Origin: DASTFY01 sp963769115
GTDB taxonomy: Bacteria; Actinomycetota; Acidimicrobiia; Acidimicrobiales; Ilumatobacteraceae
Assembly (NCBI GenBank): GCA_963769115.1
Contig: CAVYKN010000006.1
Span: 62,001 to 126,000 of the forward strand
Length of the DNA: 64,000 nucleotides
Reading direction: 5' to 3'
Shown here one piece after another: positions 19,847 to 28,140 of the stretch (its first letter is position 1; every line of letters begins with the position of its first letter). The notes below the pieces were generated by a model. That model saw only the letters and a program-made list of their open reading frames with translations, ran no database searches and was not told the DNA's origin. Both the position numbers and the translations under genes were made by a program.

Positions 19847-20605
19847 CTTGCGGACCCGCCAGAAGTGGACGGCCATGAAGATGACGATGATGAACGGGAA
19901 CATGAGGACGTGGAGTACGTACCATCGGAGCAGCGTCTCGTTGCCGATCTCCTTGCCTCCGAGCAGCACGAACTTCACCTGGTCGCCGAACACGGGCGTG
20001 TACCCGATCATGTTGGTGCCGACCGTCACCGCCCAGAGGGAGAGCTGGTCCCACGGCAGCAGGTAGCCGGTGAAGGACAGCAGCAGGGTGAGCGTCAGCA
20101 GGATGACGCCGATCACCCAGTTGAACTCGCGGGGTGGCTTGTACGCGCCGTGGTAGAAGACCCGCGCCATGTGCAGGAACACCGACAGGACCATGAGGTG
20201 CGCGGCCCAGCGGTGCATGTTGCGCACGAGGAGCCCGAAGGTCACGCCGGTCTGCAGGTTGTAGATGTCGTTCCAGGCCTGCGCCGCGGTCGGCCGGTAG
20301 AAGAACATCAGGAAGATGCCCGTCACCGTGAGCAGGATGAAGAGGAAGAAGGACAGCCCTCCGAGGCACAGCGTGTAGCTGACCTTCACGGCGTGGCGCT
20401 TCACCTTGACCGGGTGCAGGTGGTACAGCACCGAGTTCATCACGACGTACGACCGGTTCCGGGGGCTGTCGGTGTAGCCCTTCCGGAAGATCGAGCCCGG
20501 GCGGAAGATCGAGTTCCAGGCCTGCGACCCCTGCATGGAGTCGCCCAGCTTGGTCATCCGCTCCTTCATGGAGGGCTTCGGTTGGTCGTCGAAGGTCTTG
20601 GCCAC
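19820..20605 (-). CDS. qcrB: Cytochrome b, b6-type N-terminal half of a split cytochrome b
   Basis: Membrane cytochrome binding two b hemes. The GTG at 20605 is preceded by GGAGGA seven bases upstream; 261 residues. Heme ligands: His131 and His145 (13 residues between), His232 and His247 (14 residues between). The 14-residue spacing of the second pair is characteristic of cytochrome b6, not mitochondrial-type b. Further b6 features: Cys80 in YTLCLGG, at the place of the cysteine that holds the extra heme c(n) in b6f; YRPT; GYLLPWDQ; and the C-terminal ISGPL. Canonical actinobacterial QcrB is one long chain, so this split form is unusual for the inferred lineage. Confidence 0.93.
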   Translation of the reverse strand: MAKTFDDQPKPSMKERMTKLGDSMQGSQAWNSIFRPGSIFRKGYTDSPRNRSYVVMNSVLYHLHPVKVKRHAVKVSYTLCLGGLSFFLFILLTVTGIFLMFFYRPTAAQAWNDIYNLQTGVTFGLLVRNMHRWAAHLMVLSVFLHMARVFYHGAYKPPREFNWVIGVILLTLTLLLSFTGYLLPWDQLSLWAVTVGTNMIGYTPVFGDQVKFVLLGGKEIGNETLLRWYVLHVLMFPFIIVIFMAVHFWRVRKDGGISGPL

Positions 20606-20619
20606 CTGGTCTCCTCCGC

Positions 20620-21033
20620 TCAGAACCGCATGCCGTAGGCGTAGCCGTAGTTGTTCGTCCGGGCGTGCGTGTCCCCCGTGGCCAGCGGCTGACCGGCCTT
20701 GCCCATGATGATCACGCCTGTCGGGCAGCGGTCGACGCACAGGGCGCAGCGCGTGCAGACGTCGTCGTCGATGATGAAGAGCACCTTGTCGGCCGGATCC
20801 TCACCGGGCTGCTCGGTGTTGGTGGCCTCGGCGATGGCGTCGGGCGTCACCATGTGGATGCACTTCCACGGGCAGATGTCCACGCAGCCCTCGCACATGA
20901 TGCACTCGGACTGGTCGATGTGGATGAACTGCTTCGGCTTGACCGCCTTGGCGAGGTAGTCGGCGTCCACCTCGACGAGTTGGTACTCGTCGCTCCACTC
21001 GGGCATCGGGGGGTTGGCGTCGGTGCGAGCCAC
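20620..21033 (-). CDS. Ferredoxin with two 4Fe-4S clusters, in the cytochrome b operon
   Basis: 137 residues from GTG 21033. Two 4Fe-4S motifs: Cys44, 47, 50 and 54 (CIMCEGCVDICP) and Cys93, 96, 99 and 103 (CTRCALCVDRCP), separated by about 38 residues with an acidic insert. A further cysteine follows the first motif at 58. No membrane helix, so a cytoplasmic partner or peripheral subunit. It lies 14 bp upstream of the b6-type cytochrome gene and 2 bp after the preceding membrane-protein gene. It may feed or accept electrons on the cytoplasmic face of the complex. That role is inference; a stand-alone ferredoxin is the alternative. Confidence 0.88.
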   Translation of the reverse strand: MARTDANPPMPEWSDEYQLVEVDADYLAKAVKPKQFIHIDQSECIMCEGCVDICPWKCIHMVTPDAIAEATNTEQPGEDPADKVLFIIDDDVCTRCALCVDRCPTGVIIMGKAGQPLATGDTHARTNNYGYAYGMRF

Positions 21034-21035
21034 GC

Positions 21036-21530
21036 TCAGCCCTTCCTGACCAGCGGCCGGCCGTAGGTCGACGTGGCCAGCTCGGTGCTCGGCTTCACCT
21101 TGCCCCGCTTCTGCCACCACGAGAACAGGAAGAGCTGGAGGCCGAGGAAGGCGATGTAGATGGCGGCGGCGATGGCGTCACCCACCTGCAGGTAGTTGAT
21201 CTCGAACGGGAAGCTCCCGCCGAGCGATTCGGCCTGGAGGATGTTGCCCGGCCCGTACACCTTCTTGTCGGTGCGCCAGCCGAGCCCGTTCTGGGCGTGG
21301 ATGAGCCACTGGTTCGGGATGACGGCGTAGGCCATGAACATGGCGAAGAACACGTAGACGGCGCCGACCATGCCCTCGCCCCACGACAGCGGCTTGCCCA
21401 CGGGACGGCGCTTGCCGTACGCGACCGCGATGGCGATGAGGATCACGAGCACGACGATCGAGAACAGCAGTGCTTGGTTGAAGCCCGGCCAGTTGAGGAT
21501 GTCGATGGCGAACATGGGTGGTCGCTGCAC
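21036..21530 (-). CDS. Small three-helix membrane protein heading the respiratory block
   Basis: I do not recognise the family. 164 residues: helices at about 20-41, 54-75 and 116-138, a loop of about 40 residues between the second and third helix, and a basic C-terminus. No cofactor motif. The GTG at 21530 has AGGAAGG four bases upstream and is preferred; ATG 21515 lacks a ribosome-binding site. First gene after the predicted promoter, 2 bp before the ferredoxin gene, so it is probably a structural or anchoring partner of the ferredoxin in this cytochrome complex (inference). Confidence 0.78.
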   Translation of the reverse strand: MQRPPMFAIDILNWPGFNQALLFSIVVLVILIAIAVAYGKRRPVGKPLSWGEGMVGAVYVFFAMFMAYAVIPNQWLIHAQNGLGWRTDKKVYGPGNILQAESLGGSFPFEINYLQVGDAIAAAIYIAFLGLQLFLFSWWQKRGKVKPSTELATSTYGRPLVRKG

Positions 21531-21623
21531 GTCCCTTCCTCATCGTGGAGGGCGGTGCGGGCCCCGAACCCGGAGCTCGCCGCCGGCCCTCGTCGGCCGA
21601 TCGTGGTGGTCCTGATCCTGACT

Positions 21624-21671
21624 TCGTGAAACTGCTCACACACTATCCGCGAACCCCTCCCGGGAGCCCAA
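21624..21671 (-). promoter_or_regulatory. Predicted promoter with overlapping Rex-type operator for the qcr-nuo block
   Basis: On the minus strand TTGGGC (21671-21666) and GATAGT (21647-21642) are separated by 18 bases and resemble -35 and -10 boxes. Immediately downstream, 21639-21626 matches the Rex operator core GTGAA-N4-TTCAC at nine of ten positions (plus-strand reading GTGAAACTGCTCAC). Rex is encoded in this window at 31148. Binding here would block transcription initiation, and it would respond to the NADH/NAD+ ratio. The rest of the 345-base gap (21531-21875) shows no gene; it must also hold the promoter of the divergent cytochrome c. Confidence 0.6.
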
Positions 21672-21875
21672 AAGGACGGTCCGGATCGGGTGTTCGCGGC
21701 GGTGCGCGACGCGTTCTTAGCACGCCGCCTCCGCGCGGCCCGCAAGCCGGCCAGCCAGCGGTTTCGGGCCGAGGATGGAGAAGCCGCGGAAGATTGCCGG
21801 GCGCCCCACGGACCGTTCTAGTGTGACCGCCCGAGACGTACCGCCCGAGCCTGCCAGCGCGTCGAAAGGACGCCC

Positions 21876-22721
21876 GTGACCGAGATCCCAGAGCACCTCC
21901 TCAAGCGCTCCCGCGAGCGGCGTGCCGCGCTGGGTCTGCCCACGGACGGCGGCACCGGTGCGGACGAGGGGGCGGGCGAGGGGGGCGCGGAAGGCGTGGC
22001 AGCGGCGCCGGCGGGCGGTGCACCGGTCCCCGCCGGCGGGGCCACCCCGGCGCCGGCCGCGGCATCGTCGGTCCCCGCAGGGAGAGCGGCCCCGGCCCCC
22101 CAGCCGGCGGCGCCGCCGCCCCGGCCTGATCCGCCCTACGTGGCCGCGGCCAAGTCGCGCACGAAGATCCCATGGTGGGCCATGTCGGTCGTCGGCCTGC
22201 TCCCGCTGTGGGTCCTGCTGTACGCCTGGGCCCTGAAGCCCTCCGAGGAGACCGTCGCCGGCCCACTCGGCGAGGGCGAGGAGGTCTACAGCTCGTGCTC
22301 GAGCTGCCACGGGGCCAGCGGCGCCGGCGGCGTGGGCCGCCAGTTGAGCAACGGCGAGGTCCTCCTCACGTTCCCGACCTTCGAGCAGCACGCGTCGCTC
22401 GTCTACACGGGTAGCGCGCCGTACGACGGCAAGGTGTACGGCGACCCCGACCGGCCGGGCGGGCCGCACCTCGGCGGTTCCTTCAACGGCAGCTTCATGC
22501 CGCAGCAGGGCGAGAAGCTCGGCGGGGCGCTCACCGACGCGGAGATCATCGCCGTCGTGTGCCACGAGCGGTACACGCTCGGCGGCGCCGACCCGCTCGA
22601 CCCGGTCTACGCCCAGGAGTTCGCCGACTGGTGTGCGCCGGCGGCGCCGAAGTTCGAGGCCATCGAGACCGGCGAGTCCACCCTGGACGAAGAGGGCATC
22701 AGCACCGCCGCCGAGGCCTAG
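21876..22721 (+). CDS. Membrane-anchored monoheme cytochrome c with Ala/Pro-rich cytoplasmic leader
   Basis: 281 residues from a GTG start. Order: MTEIPEHLLKRSRERRAALG motif at the very N-terminus; a low-complexity Ala/Gly/Pro stretch to about residue 88; one membrane helix (about 99-119); then an exported cytochrome c domain with a single heme site CSSCH (141-145), candidate Met ligand in GSFMPQQG, and a cysteine pair (VVCHER, WCAP). The N-terminal motif is the same as in the subunit IV-like protein at 18887, suggesting both bind a common cytoplasmic partner. Divergent from the qcr-nuo block over a shared regulatory region; a likely electron carrier between the bc-type complex and an oxidase. 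Confidence 0.85.
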   Translation: MTEIPEHLLKRSRERRAALGLPTDGGTGADEGAGEGGAEGVAAAPAGGAPVPAGGATPAPAAASSVPAGRAAPAPQPAAPPPRPDPPYVAAAKSRTKIPWWAMSVVGLLPLWVLLYAWALKPSEETVAGPLGEGEEVYSSCSSCHGASGAGGVGRQLSNGEVLLTFPTFEQHASLVYTGSAPYDGKVYGDPDRPGGPHLGGSFNGSFMPQQGEKLGGALTDAEIIAVVCHERYTLGGADPLDPVYAQEFADWCAPAAPKFEAIETGESTLDEEGISTAAEA

Positions 22722-22737
22722 GGCGGGCCTGGGGCTC

Positions 22738-23992
22738 GTGGCCGCCGCCCGGTCCTTCGATGTCCTCGTCATCGGCGGCGGGCCCGCCGGCGCGTCGGCG
22801 GCCTACTGGCTGGCCCGCCACGGGCACGACGTGGCCGTCGTCGAGCGCAAGACCTTCCCGCGCGAGAAGACGTGTGGCGACGGGCTGACCCCACGGGCCG
22901 TGAAGCAGCTCCAGGACATGGGGCTCGGCGAGGAGCTGACGAAGTACCACCGGTTCGACGGGCTGCGCTGCACGGCACAGGGCCGGACGCTGGAGCTGCC
23001 GTGGCCCGAGCACCCGGTTTTCCCGCCCTACGGCTACGTCGTACGCCGACGCGAGCTCGACTGGATGGTGGCCCAGAACGCGGAGGTGGCAGGAGCGACC
23101 CTCCTGCAGGGCACCGACGCGCTCGGCGCCGGTGATCGACCGCGGGTTCGTGCGCGGTGCGGTCGTCCAGCCCGACGACGCCGCCTCGCCGATCGAGCTC
23201 CGCGCCCGGTACGTCGTCGTGGCCGACGGTGCCAACAGCCGCTTCGGTCGCGCCCTGGGGACGTTCCGCACGAAGGAGTGGCCCTACGGCACGGCCATCC
23301 GCACCTACTGGGAGAGCCCCCGCCACGACGAGCCGTGGATCGAGTCGGCCCTCGACGTGAAGGACCGCAACGGCAACCCGCTGCCGGGCTACGGCTGGAT
23401 CTTCCCGGTGGGCGACGGCACGGTCAACATCGGAGTGGGTCTGCTGTCCACGTTCCGCGACTTCAAGAGCGTCAACACCACCCACCTGCTCGACAGCTAC
23501 GCGCACATGGTCGCCGACCGCTGGGAGATCGACGCCGCCCACCCCACGGGGCGCCCGGTCAGCGGCCGCATCCCCATGGGCGGCTCCGTGGGGCCCAAGC
23601 AGGGCCCGACCTACCTGGTGGTCGGTGACGCCGCCGGCTCGGTCAACCCGTTCAACGGGGAAGGCATCGACTACGCGTACGAGACGGCGCACATGGCCGC
23701 CGACACGATCCACGAGGCGCTCGTCGACCGCAATCCGCTGGCCCTGTCGGACTACTCGCGGCAGCTGCAGGCCGAGTACGGCCAGTACTTCAAGGTGGCC
23801 CGCCTGTTCGCCCGTGTCATCGGGCAACCGGCCCTCATGCGGGAGCTCACGCGGGTCGGGATGCACAGCCGCACGCTCATGGAGTGGGTGCTGCGGATCA
23901 TGGCCAACCTCCTGCGGCCCGACGAGGTCGGCCCGGCCGAAGCCGCCTACAAGGCCGCCGCCGCCCTCGCCCGCCTCGCCCCCGACGCCTGA
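22738..23992 (+). CDS. Geranylgeranyl reductase family flavoprotein (frameshift near 23125)
   Basis: FAD-dependent reductase of the type that saturates isoprenoid chains, for example of menaquinone or lipids. About 417 residues after repair. FAD-binding GGGPAGASAAYWLAR near the N-terminus, ERKTFPREKTCGDGLTPRAV (the PRxKxCGxG-type motif of this family), and the second FAD motif VVGDAAGSVNPFNGEGIDYA. The frame shifts in GG at 23125-23126; one base less gives ALAPVIDRGFVRGAVV. The GTG at 22738, 16 bp after the cytochrome c gene, is the likely start. Co-transcription with a cytochrome c supports action on the respiratory quinone tail (inference). Confidence 0.88.
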
Positions 23993-24123
23993 CCCAGCCC
24001 CGACCGCGCCGCTTCCGCCCGGGCCCCTTCGGAAGTCTGAGCCAATCGCGCTGTTTGCGACTCATCGCGCTCGAAGTTCGCTCGCGGTTTCCGGATCAGC
24101 ACCGCTGAGACCCTCACTCTCGC

Positions 24124-25071
24124 GTGGCCCTCCCTCTTCATCCCGCACCGCTCAACGCGCTCTTCGCCGCGCAGCGCGGCCTCGTGACCAGCCGCCAGGC
24201 CCAGGCACTCGGTCTCAGCCGCGCGGCCGCGGCCCGGCGTGAGCGCGCCGGTCAGCTCGAACGGCCGTTCTCGACCGTCCTGCGGCTCACCGCGGCGCCC
24301 CGCACGTGGGAGCAGGACCTGCTGGCGGCGGTGCTCGCCACCTCGAGCCAGGTCGCCGCGTCCCATCGCAGCGCGGCCGCCCTCCACCGTCTCGACGGCT
24401 GCCCGCAGGACGTCATCGAGCTCAGCGTGTCCTCCCGCTGCCGCGTGGACCTTCCCGGCGTGGTCGTCCACCACGTCCACGAACTCGATCCGTCGGACAT
24501 CATCACGATCGCGGGCATCCGGTGTACGAGCCTGGCGCGCACGCTCTGCGACCTGGGATCAGTGGTTCCGCCTGCAGTCGTCGAGCGGGCGCTCGACGAC
24601 GCGCGACGTCGTGACGTCAGCCTGCGATGGCTGGAGCAGACCGCAACCCGGCTGCACCGTCCCGGCCAGTCCGGGACGGGCGTGCTCCTGCGGTTGCTGG
24701 CGGCGGCCAAGGAGACGCCAGCCGTGCGCGGATCGTGGTTCGAGAAGCTGGTCGAGGACTGCCTGCGCTCGCCCGAGCTCCCGCCGCTCACCCGCCAGCA
24801 CGCGGTGCACGACAGCGACGGTCGGCTGGCCGGCGTTCTCGACCTCGCCTTTCCGGCGTTGCGATTGGGTGTCGAGGCACACAGCCGGCAGTTCCACTTC
24901 GGACGGGTGGCGGAGCGGGCCGATGAGGACCGCGACCACCGGCTGGCCCGCTGCGGGTGGGAGGTCCTGTACGTGGGCTGGCAGCAGACTCGCCGGCCGG
25001 ACGCGGTGCTGGCGCTCGTGATCGACACGGCGCGCCATCGGCGTCAGTTGCTCGGTGAGACCGAGGTCTGA
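24124..25071 (+). CDS. AbiEi-type antitoxin-domain / DUF559-like protein
   Basis: 315 residues, GTG start. The N-terminal 60 residues (LNALFAAQRGLVTSRQA, then a winged-helix-like segment) resemble the AbiEi-type regulatory domain common in actinobacteria. The C-terminal 100 residues resemble the DUF559 / very-short-patch-repair endonuclease fold: LDLAFPALRLGVEAHSRQFH, an arginine, and GWEVLYVGW. In that family the acidic residues of the first segment are catalytic; here Asp and Glu are kept. No AbiEii-like toxin gene is adjacent, so a two-gene toxin-antitoxin system is not supported. Such proteins occur as orphans in actinobacteria; function unknown. Confidence 0.7.
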   Translation: MALPLHPAPLNALFAAQRGLVTSRQAQALGLSRAAAARRERAGQLERPFSTVLRLTAAPRTWEQDLLAAVLATSSQVAASHRSAAALHRLDGCPQDVIELSVSSRCRVDLPGVVVHHVHELDPSDIITIAGIRCTSLARTLCDLGSVVPPAVVERALDDARRRDVSLRWLEQTATRLHRPGQSGTGVLLRLLAAAKETPAVRGSWFEKLVEDCLRSPELPPLTRQHAVHDSDGRLAGVLDLAFPALRLGVEAHSRQFHFGRVAERADEDRDHRLARCGWEVLYVGWQQTRRPDAVLALVIDTARHRRQLLGETEV

Positions 25072-25114
25072 GCGCGGTGAGCCGCAAACGGCGCGATCGG
25101 CTCAGACCTCGGTC
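25059..25114. terminator. Bidirectional hairpin between the convergent AbiEi-like gene and hemL
   Basis: Arms 25059-25073 and 25100-25114 form a perfect 15-bp stem around a 26-base loop. Each arm covers the 3' end and stop region of one gene, so the same stem can end transcription from both sides. No T-tract follows. The two coding ends are therefore inverted copies of each other over 15 bases. Confidence 0.65.
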
Positions 25115-26444
25115 AGGTGAGGGTGGAGGCGGCTTGGTCGACGGCGGTGAGGATGCGGTCGATGACGGCGTCGTCGTGGGCCAGGCCGGGGAAGGCGACC
25201 TCGTAGGCCCCGGGCGCGAGCGCCACGCCGGCGTCGAGGAGGGCGTGGAAGAAGCGCGCGTACATCACCTCGTCGGTGGTGCGGGCGGTGTCGTAGTCGA
25301 CAGCCGGCGTGGCGTTGAAGTGGAGCCCGAGGAGCGGCCCGACGACAGGCACGGTCACCGGGACACCGGCGGCGGTCAGCGCGCTGCGCAGCCCGTCGGC
25401 CAGCCGGGTGGCCCGGCGGGCCAGCTCCGAGTAGAGGTCCTCGTCGAGCAGGTCGAGCGCGGCGAGGCCGGCGGCCGTCGCCAGCGGGTTCCCCGAGAGG
25501 GTGCCGGCCTGGTACACGGGACCGAGCGGAGCGAGCGAGGCCATGATCTCCGCCCGCCCGCCGAAGGCGCCGATGGGCAGCCCGCCACCGATCACCTTGC
25601 CGAAGCAGGTGAGGTCCGGCTCGACGCCGTAGGCGGCCTGGGCACCGCCCGTACCGAGCCGGAAGCCGGTGATGACCTCGTCGAACACGAGGAGCGCGCC
25701 GGCCGCGTCACACGCCGCGCGAAGGCCCTCGAGGAAGCCAGGGGCCGGGGGGACGAGGCCCATGTTGGCCGCCACCGGCTCCACCATCACGCACGCCACG
25801 TCCTCGCCGAGCGTCGGCACGACGTTGTACGGGGCCACGACCGTCTGGCTCACGGCCGCGTCGGTGACCCCGGCCGAACCGGACAGGCCGAGCGTGGCGA
25901 CCCCGCTCCCCCCGGACGCCAGGAGCGCGTCACCGTGGCCGTGGTAGTTGCCGGCGAACTTCACGACCCGGGCGCGGCCCGTCACGCCCCGTGCCAGACG
26001 GAGCGCAGTCATCGTGGCCTCGGTCCCGCTGTTCACGAACCGCACCTGCTCGCAGCTCGGCACCCGCTCCCTGATCGCCTCGGCCAGCTTCATCTCACGC
26101 GCGGTCGGCGCGCCGTACGAGGTGCCGTCGGCGGCCGCCGCGGTGACGGCTCCCACCACGTGCGGGTGGGCGTGGCCGAGGATGATCGCGCCGTAGCTCT
26201 GCACCAGATCGACGAGCTGCCGGCCCTCCGCGTCCCAGACGTGGGCGCCCTCGGCCCGGGCCACGAAGTACGGCGTGCCGCCGACCGAGCGGAAGGCCCG
26301 CACCGGCGAGCTCACGCCGCCCGGGATCACCCGCTGCGACCGTTCGAACAGCTCGTCGTTGGACGCCAGCCCCCGCCCCGCGCACGTGACCGGCGCGCAC
26401 CCGGCCGCGGGGCAGCGCGCGGCGTCGCAGTAGGGGATGGCCAT
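25113..26444 (-). CDS. hemL: Glutamate-1-semialdehyde 2,1-aminomutase, with Cys-repeat N-terminal extension
   Basis: Converts glutamate-1-semialdehyde to 5-aminolevulinate, second step of the C5 tetrapyrrole pathway. 443 residues. PLP-binding Lys283 in CFGKVIGGGLP; family motifs NSGTEA, AGNYHGH, DEVITGFR and YQAGTLSGNPL. Compared with the family it carries about 26 extra N-terminal residues with cysteines at 6, 11, 16 and 21, exactly five apart. There is no other ATG, GTG or TTG between that segment and the conserved core, so the extension seems genuine unless the reading frame is wrong. It follows hemB by 17 bp. The role of the cysteines is unknown. Confidence 0.95.
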   Translation of the reverse strand: MAIPYCDAARCPAAGCAPVTCAGRGLASNDELFERSQRVIPGGVSSPVRAFRSVGGTPYFVARAEGAHVWDAEGRQLVDLVQSYGAIILGHAHPHVVGAVTAAAADGTSYGAPTAREMKLAEAIRERVPSCEQVRFVNSGTEATMTALRLARGVTGRARVVKFAGNYHGHGDALLASGGSGVATLGLSGSAGVTDAAVSQTVVAPYNVVPTLGEDVACVMVEPVAANMGLVPPAPGFLEGLRAACDAAGALLVFDEVITGFRLGTGGAQAAYGVEPDLTCFGKVIGGGLPIGAFGGRAEIMASLAPLGPVYQAGTLSGNPLATAAGLAALDLLDEDLYSELARRATRLADGLRSALTAAGVPVTVPVVGPLLGLHFNATPAVDYDTARTTDEVMYARFFHALLDAGVALAPGAYEVAFPGLAHDDAVIDRILTAVDQAASTLT

Positions 26445-26461
26445 GGTGCCCAGCGTGGCGC

Positions 26462-27442
26462 TCAGTGCAGGGTCTCGGCCATCTCGCGCGCCAGGTAGGT
26501 GAGGATGATGTCGGCGCCGGCCCTCTTGATGGCGGTGAGCTGCTCGAGCGCGACGGCCGGCCCGTCGATCCAGCCGTTGGCCGCCGCGGCCTTGACCATC
26601 GCGTACTCGCCACTCACGTGGTACGCGGCCACGGGCACGTCGACCGCCTCGCGCACCTGGGTGATGACGTCCAGGTACGGCAGGGCCGGCTTGACCATGA
26701 CCATGTCGGCACCCTGCGCCAGGTCGGCGACGACCTCGACGAGCGCCTCCCGTCGGTTGCGGGTGTCCTGCTGGTAGCCCTTGCGATCGCCGCCACCGGC
26801 GATGTGCACGTCGACGGCGTCGCGGAACGGCCCGTAGAGGGCGGAGGCGTACTTCGCCGAATAGGCGAGGATGGCGACGTCGGCATGGCCGGCCTGGTCG
26901 AGCGCCTGCCGGATGGCCTCCACCTGCCCGTCCATCATGCCGCTGGGCGCCACGACGTGCGCGCCGGCGTCGGCCTGGGCGACGGCGGCCCGGGCGTAGA
27001 GGACGATCGTGGCGTCGTTGTCGACCTCACCGGTGGAGGTGAGCACGCCGCAGTGGCCGTGGTCGGTGTACTCGTCCAGGCAGCAGTCGGCCATCACGAC
27101 GAGCTGGTCGCCGACGTCGTTGCGTACGTCCTGCAACGCCTGCTGCACGATGCCTTCGGGGTTCCACGCCTCGGAGCCCTCGTGATCCTTCCGGGACGGC
27201 ACGCCGAAGAGGATCACGGCCGGCACGCCGAGAGCGACGAGCTCGGTGACCTCCTTGCGCAGGCTCTCCCGGGTGTGCTGGACCACGTCGGGCAGCGAGG
27301 CGATGGGCTGCGGCTCGTCGATGCCCTCCCGCACGAACAGCGGGGCCACCAGGTCGTCCACCGAGAGCCGGGTCTCCGCCACCAGCCGCCGCATGGCCGC
27401 CGACGAGCGCAGCCTGCGGGGGCGGTGCTGCGGATAGGTCAC
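26462..27442 (-). CDS. hemB: Delta-aminolevulinic acid dehydratase (porphobilinogen synthase)
   Basis: Condenses two 5-aminolevulinates to porphobilinogen. 326 residues. Schiff-base lysines in AYSAKYAS and MVMVKPALPYLD. The metal-site segment reads DCCLDEYTDHGHCG: the middle zinc cysteine of the classic DxCxC pattern is replaced by Asp, giving a mixed Cys/Asp site between the zinc-type and magnesium-type families. The GTG start overlaps the HAD phosphatase stop (GTGA). It lies within the rex-hem operon. Confidence 0.97.
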   Translation of the reverse strand: MTYPQHRPRRLRSSAAMRRLVAETRLSVDDLVAPLFVREGIDEPQPIASLPDVVQHTRESLRKEVTELVALGVPAVILFGVPSRKDHEGSEAWNPEGIVQQALQDVRNDVGDQLVVMADCCLDEYTDHGHCGVLTSTGEVDNDATIVLYARAAVAQADAGAHVVAPSGMMDGQVEAIRQALDQAGHADVAILAYSAKYASALYGPFRDAVDVHIAGGGDRKGYQQDTRNRREALVEVVADLAQGADMVMVKPALPYLDVITQVREAVDVPVAAYHVSGEYAMVKAAAANGWIDGPAVALEQLTAIKRAGADIILTYLAREMAETLH

Positions 27443-28140
27443 GGGCCGATGCTAGTGGTGCGCCCGTCGCGCCCGGCCAGAGCGGTCTCGAGCGCGGCCA
27501 GGGTCACGTCCTCGAGCGAGTTGACGACCAGATCGGCTGCGGAGATGTCGTGTCCGGCGGTCAACGGCCCGGGGCAGGCGACCGTGAAGAGTCCCGCGGC
27601 GACCGCCGACGCCACGCCCGTGGCCGAGTCCTCGAAGGCCACGGCATGGTCCGGCCGGGCGCCCACCCGCGCGCAGGCGGCCAGGAACGGCTCGGGGTGC
27701 GGCTTGCCCTGCTCGACATGGTCAATCGTTGTGATTGCAACGAACCTGGAGAGCAGCCCGAGCTGCTCCAGGACGTACTCGACCCAGGCCGAGTCCGAGT
27801 TCGACGCGACGGCCAGCGGTATACCCGCCGCCGAGGCGTCGGAGATCAGCGCGGCCACGCCCGGGCGGAGCACGAGCGCGGCGAGCAGCTCGTCGTGGTA
27901 GCGGCTCTTGCTGGCGTGGGCGGCGGCCGGATCGACGGTGGCGGCCGCTTCGGCGACGAGCTCGGTGACCCACGTCGGCGACCATGACTGGCCGACGACG
28001 TGCGCCCACCGCTCGATCGGGTAGTCGAGCCCGTGGTCCGCCCAGACCATGCGGATGGCGTCGTACTCGACGGACTCTGTGTCGGCGATCGTCCCGTCGA
28101 GGTCGAACACGAGGGCGTCCACGGCCCGGCCGGCGGTCAC
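27439..28140 (-). CDS. HAD-superfamily hydrolase in the hem operon
   Basis: 233 residues of the beta-phosphoglucomutase-like HAD subfamily. Motif I DLDGTIADTE (nucleophile and acid-base Asp), motif II VASNSD, motif III GKPHPEPF, motif IV FEDSATGV; a helical cap lies between motif I and II. Substrate unknown. It overlaps hemD (4 bp) and hemB (4 bp), so it is translationally coupled to heme genes. A housekeeping phosphatase for a pathway by-product is possible, but nothing in the sequence fixes that. Confidence 0.88.
   Translation of the reverse strand: MTAGRAVDALVFDLDGTIADTESVEYDAIRMVWADHGLDYPIERWAHVVGQSWSPTWVTELVAEAAATVDPAAAHASKSRYHDELLAALVLRPGVAALISDASAAGIPLAVASNSDSAWVEYVLEQLGLLSRFVAITTIDHVEQGKPHPEPFLAACARVGARPDHAVAFEDSATGVASAVAAGLFTVACPGPLTAGHDISAADLVVNSLEDVTLAALETALAGRDGRTTSIGP

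Noticed and set aside
24124..25071. Complete type IV toxin-antitoxin system
   Set aside because: No AbiEii-like nucleotidyltransferase toxin gene is adjacent on either side.
26462..26464. Alternative downstream start for HemL
   Set aside because: Between ATG 26444 and the conserved core no ATG, GTG or TTG occurs in frame, so the Cys-rich extension is kept.
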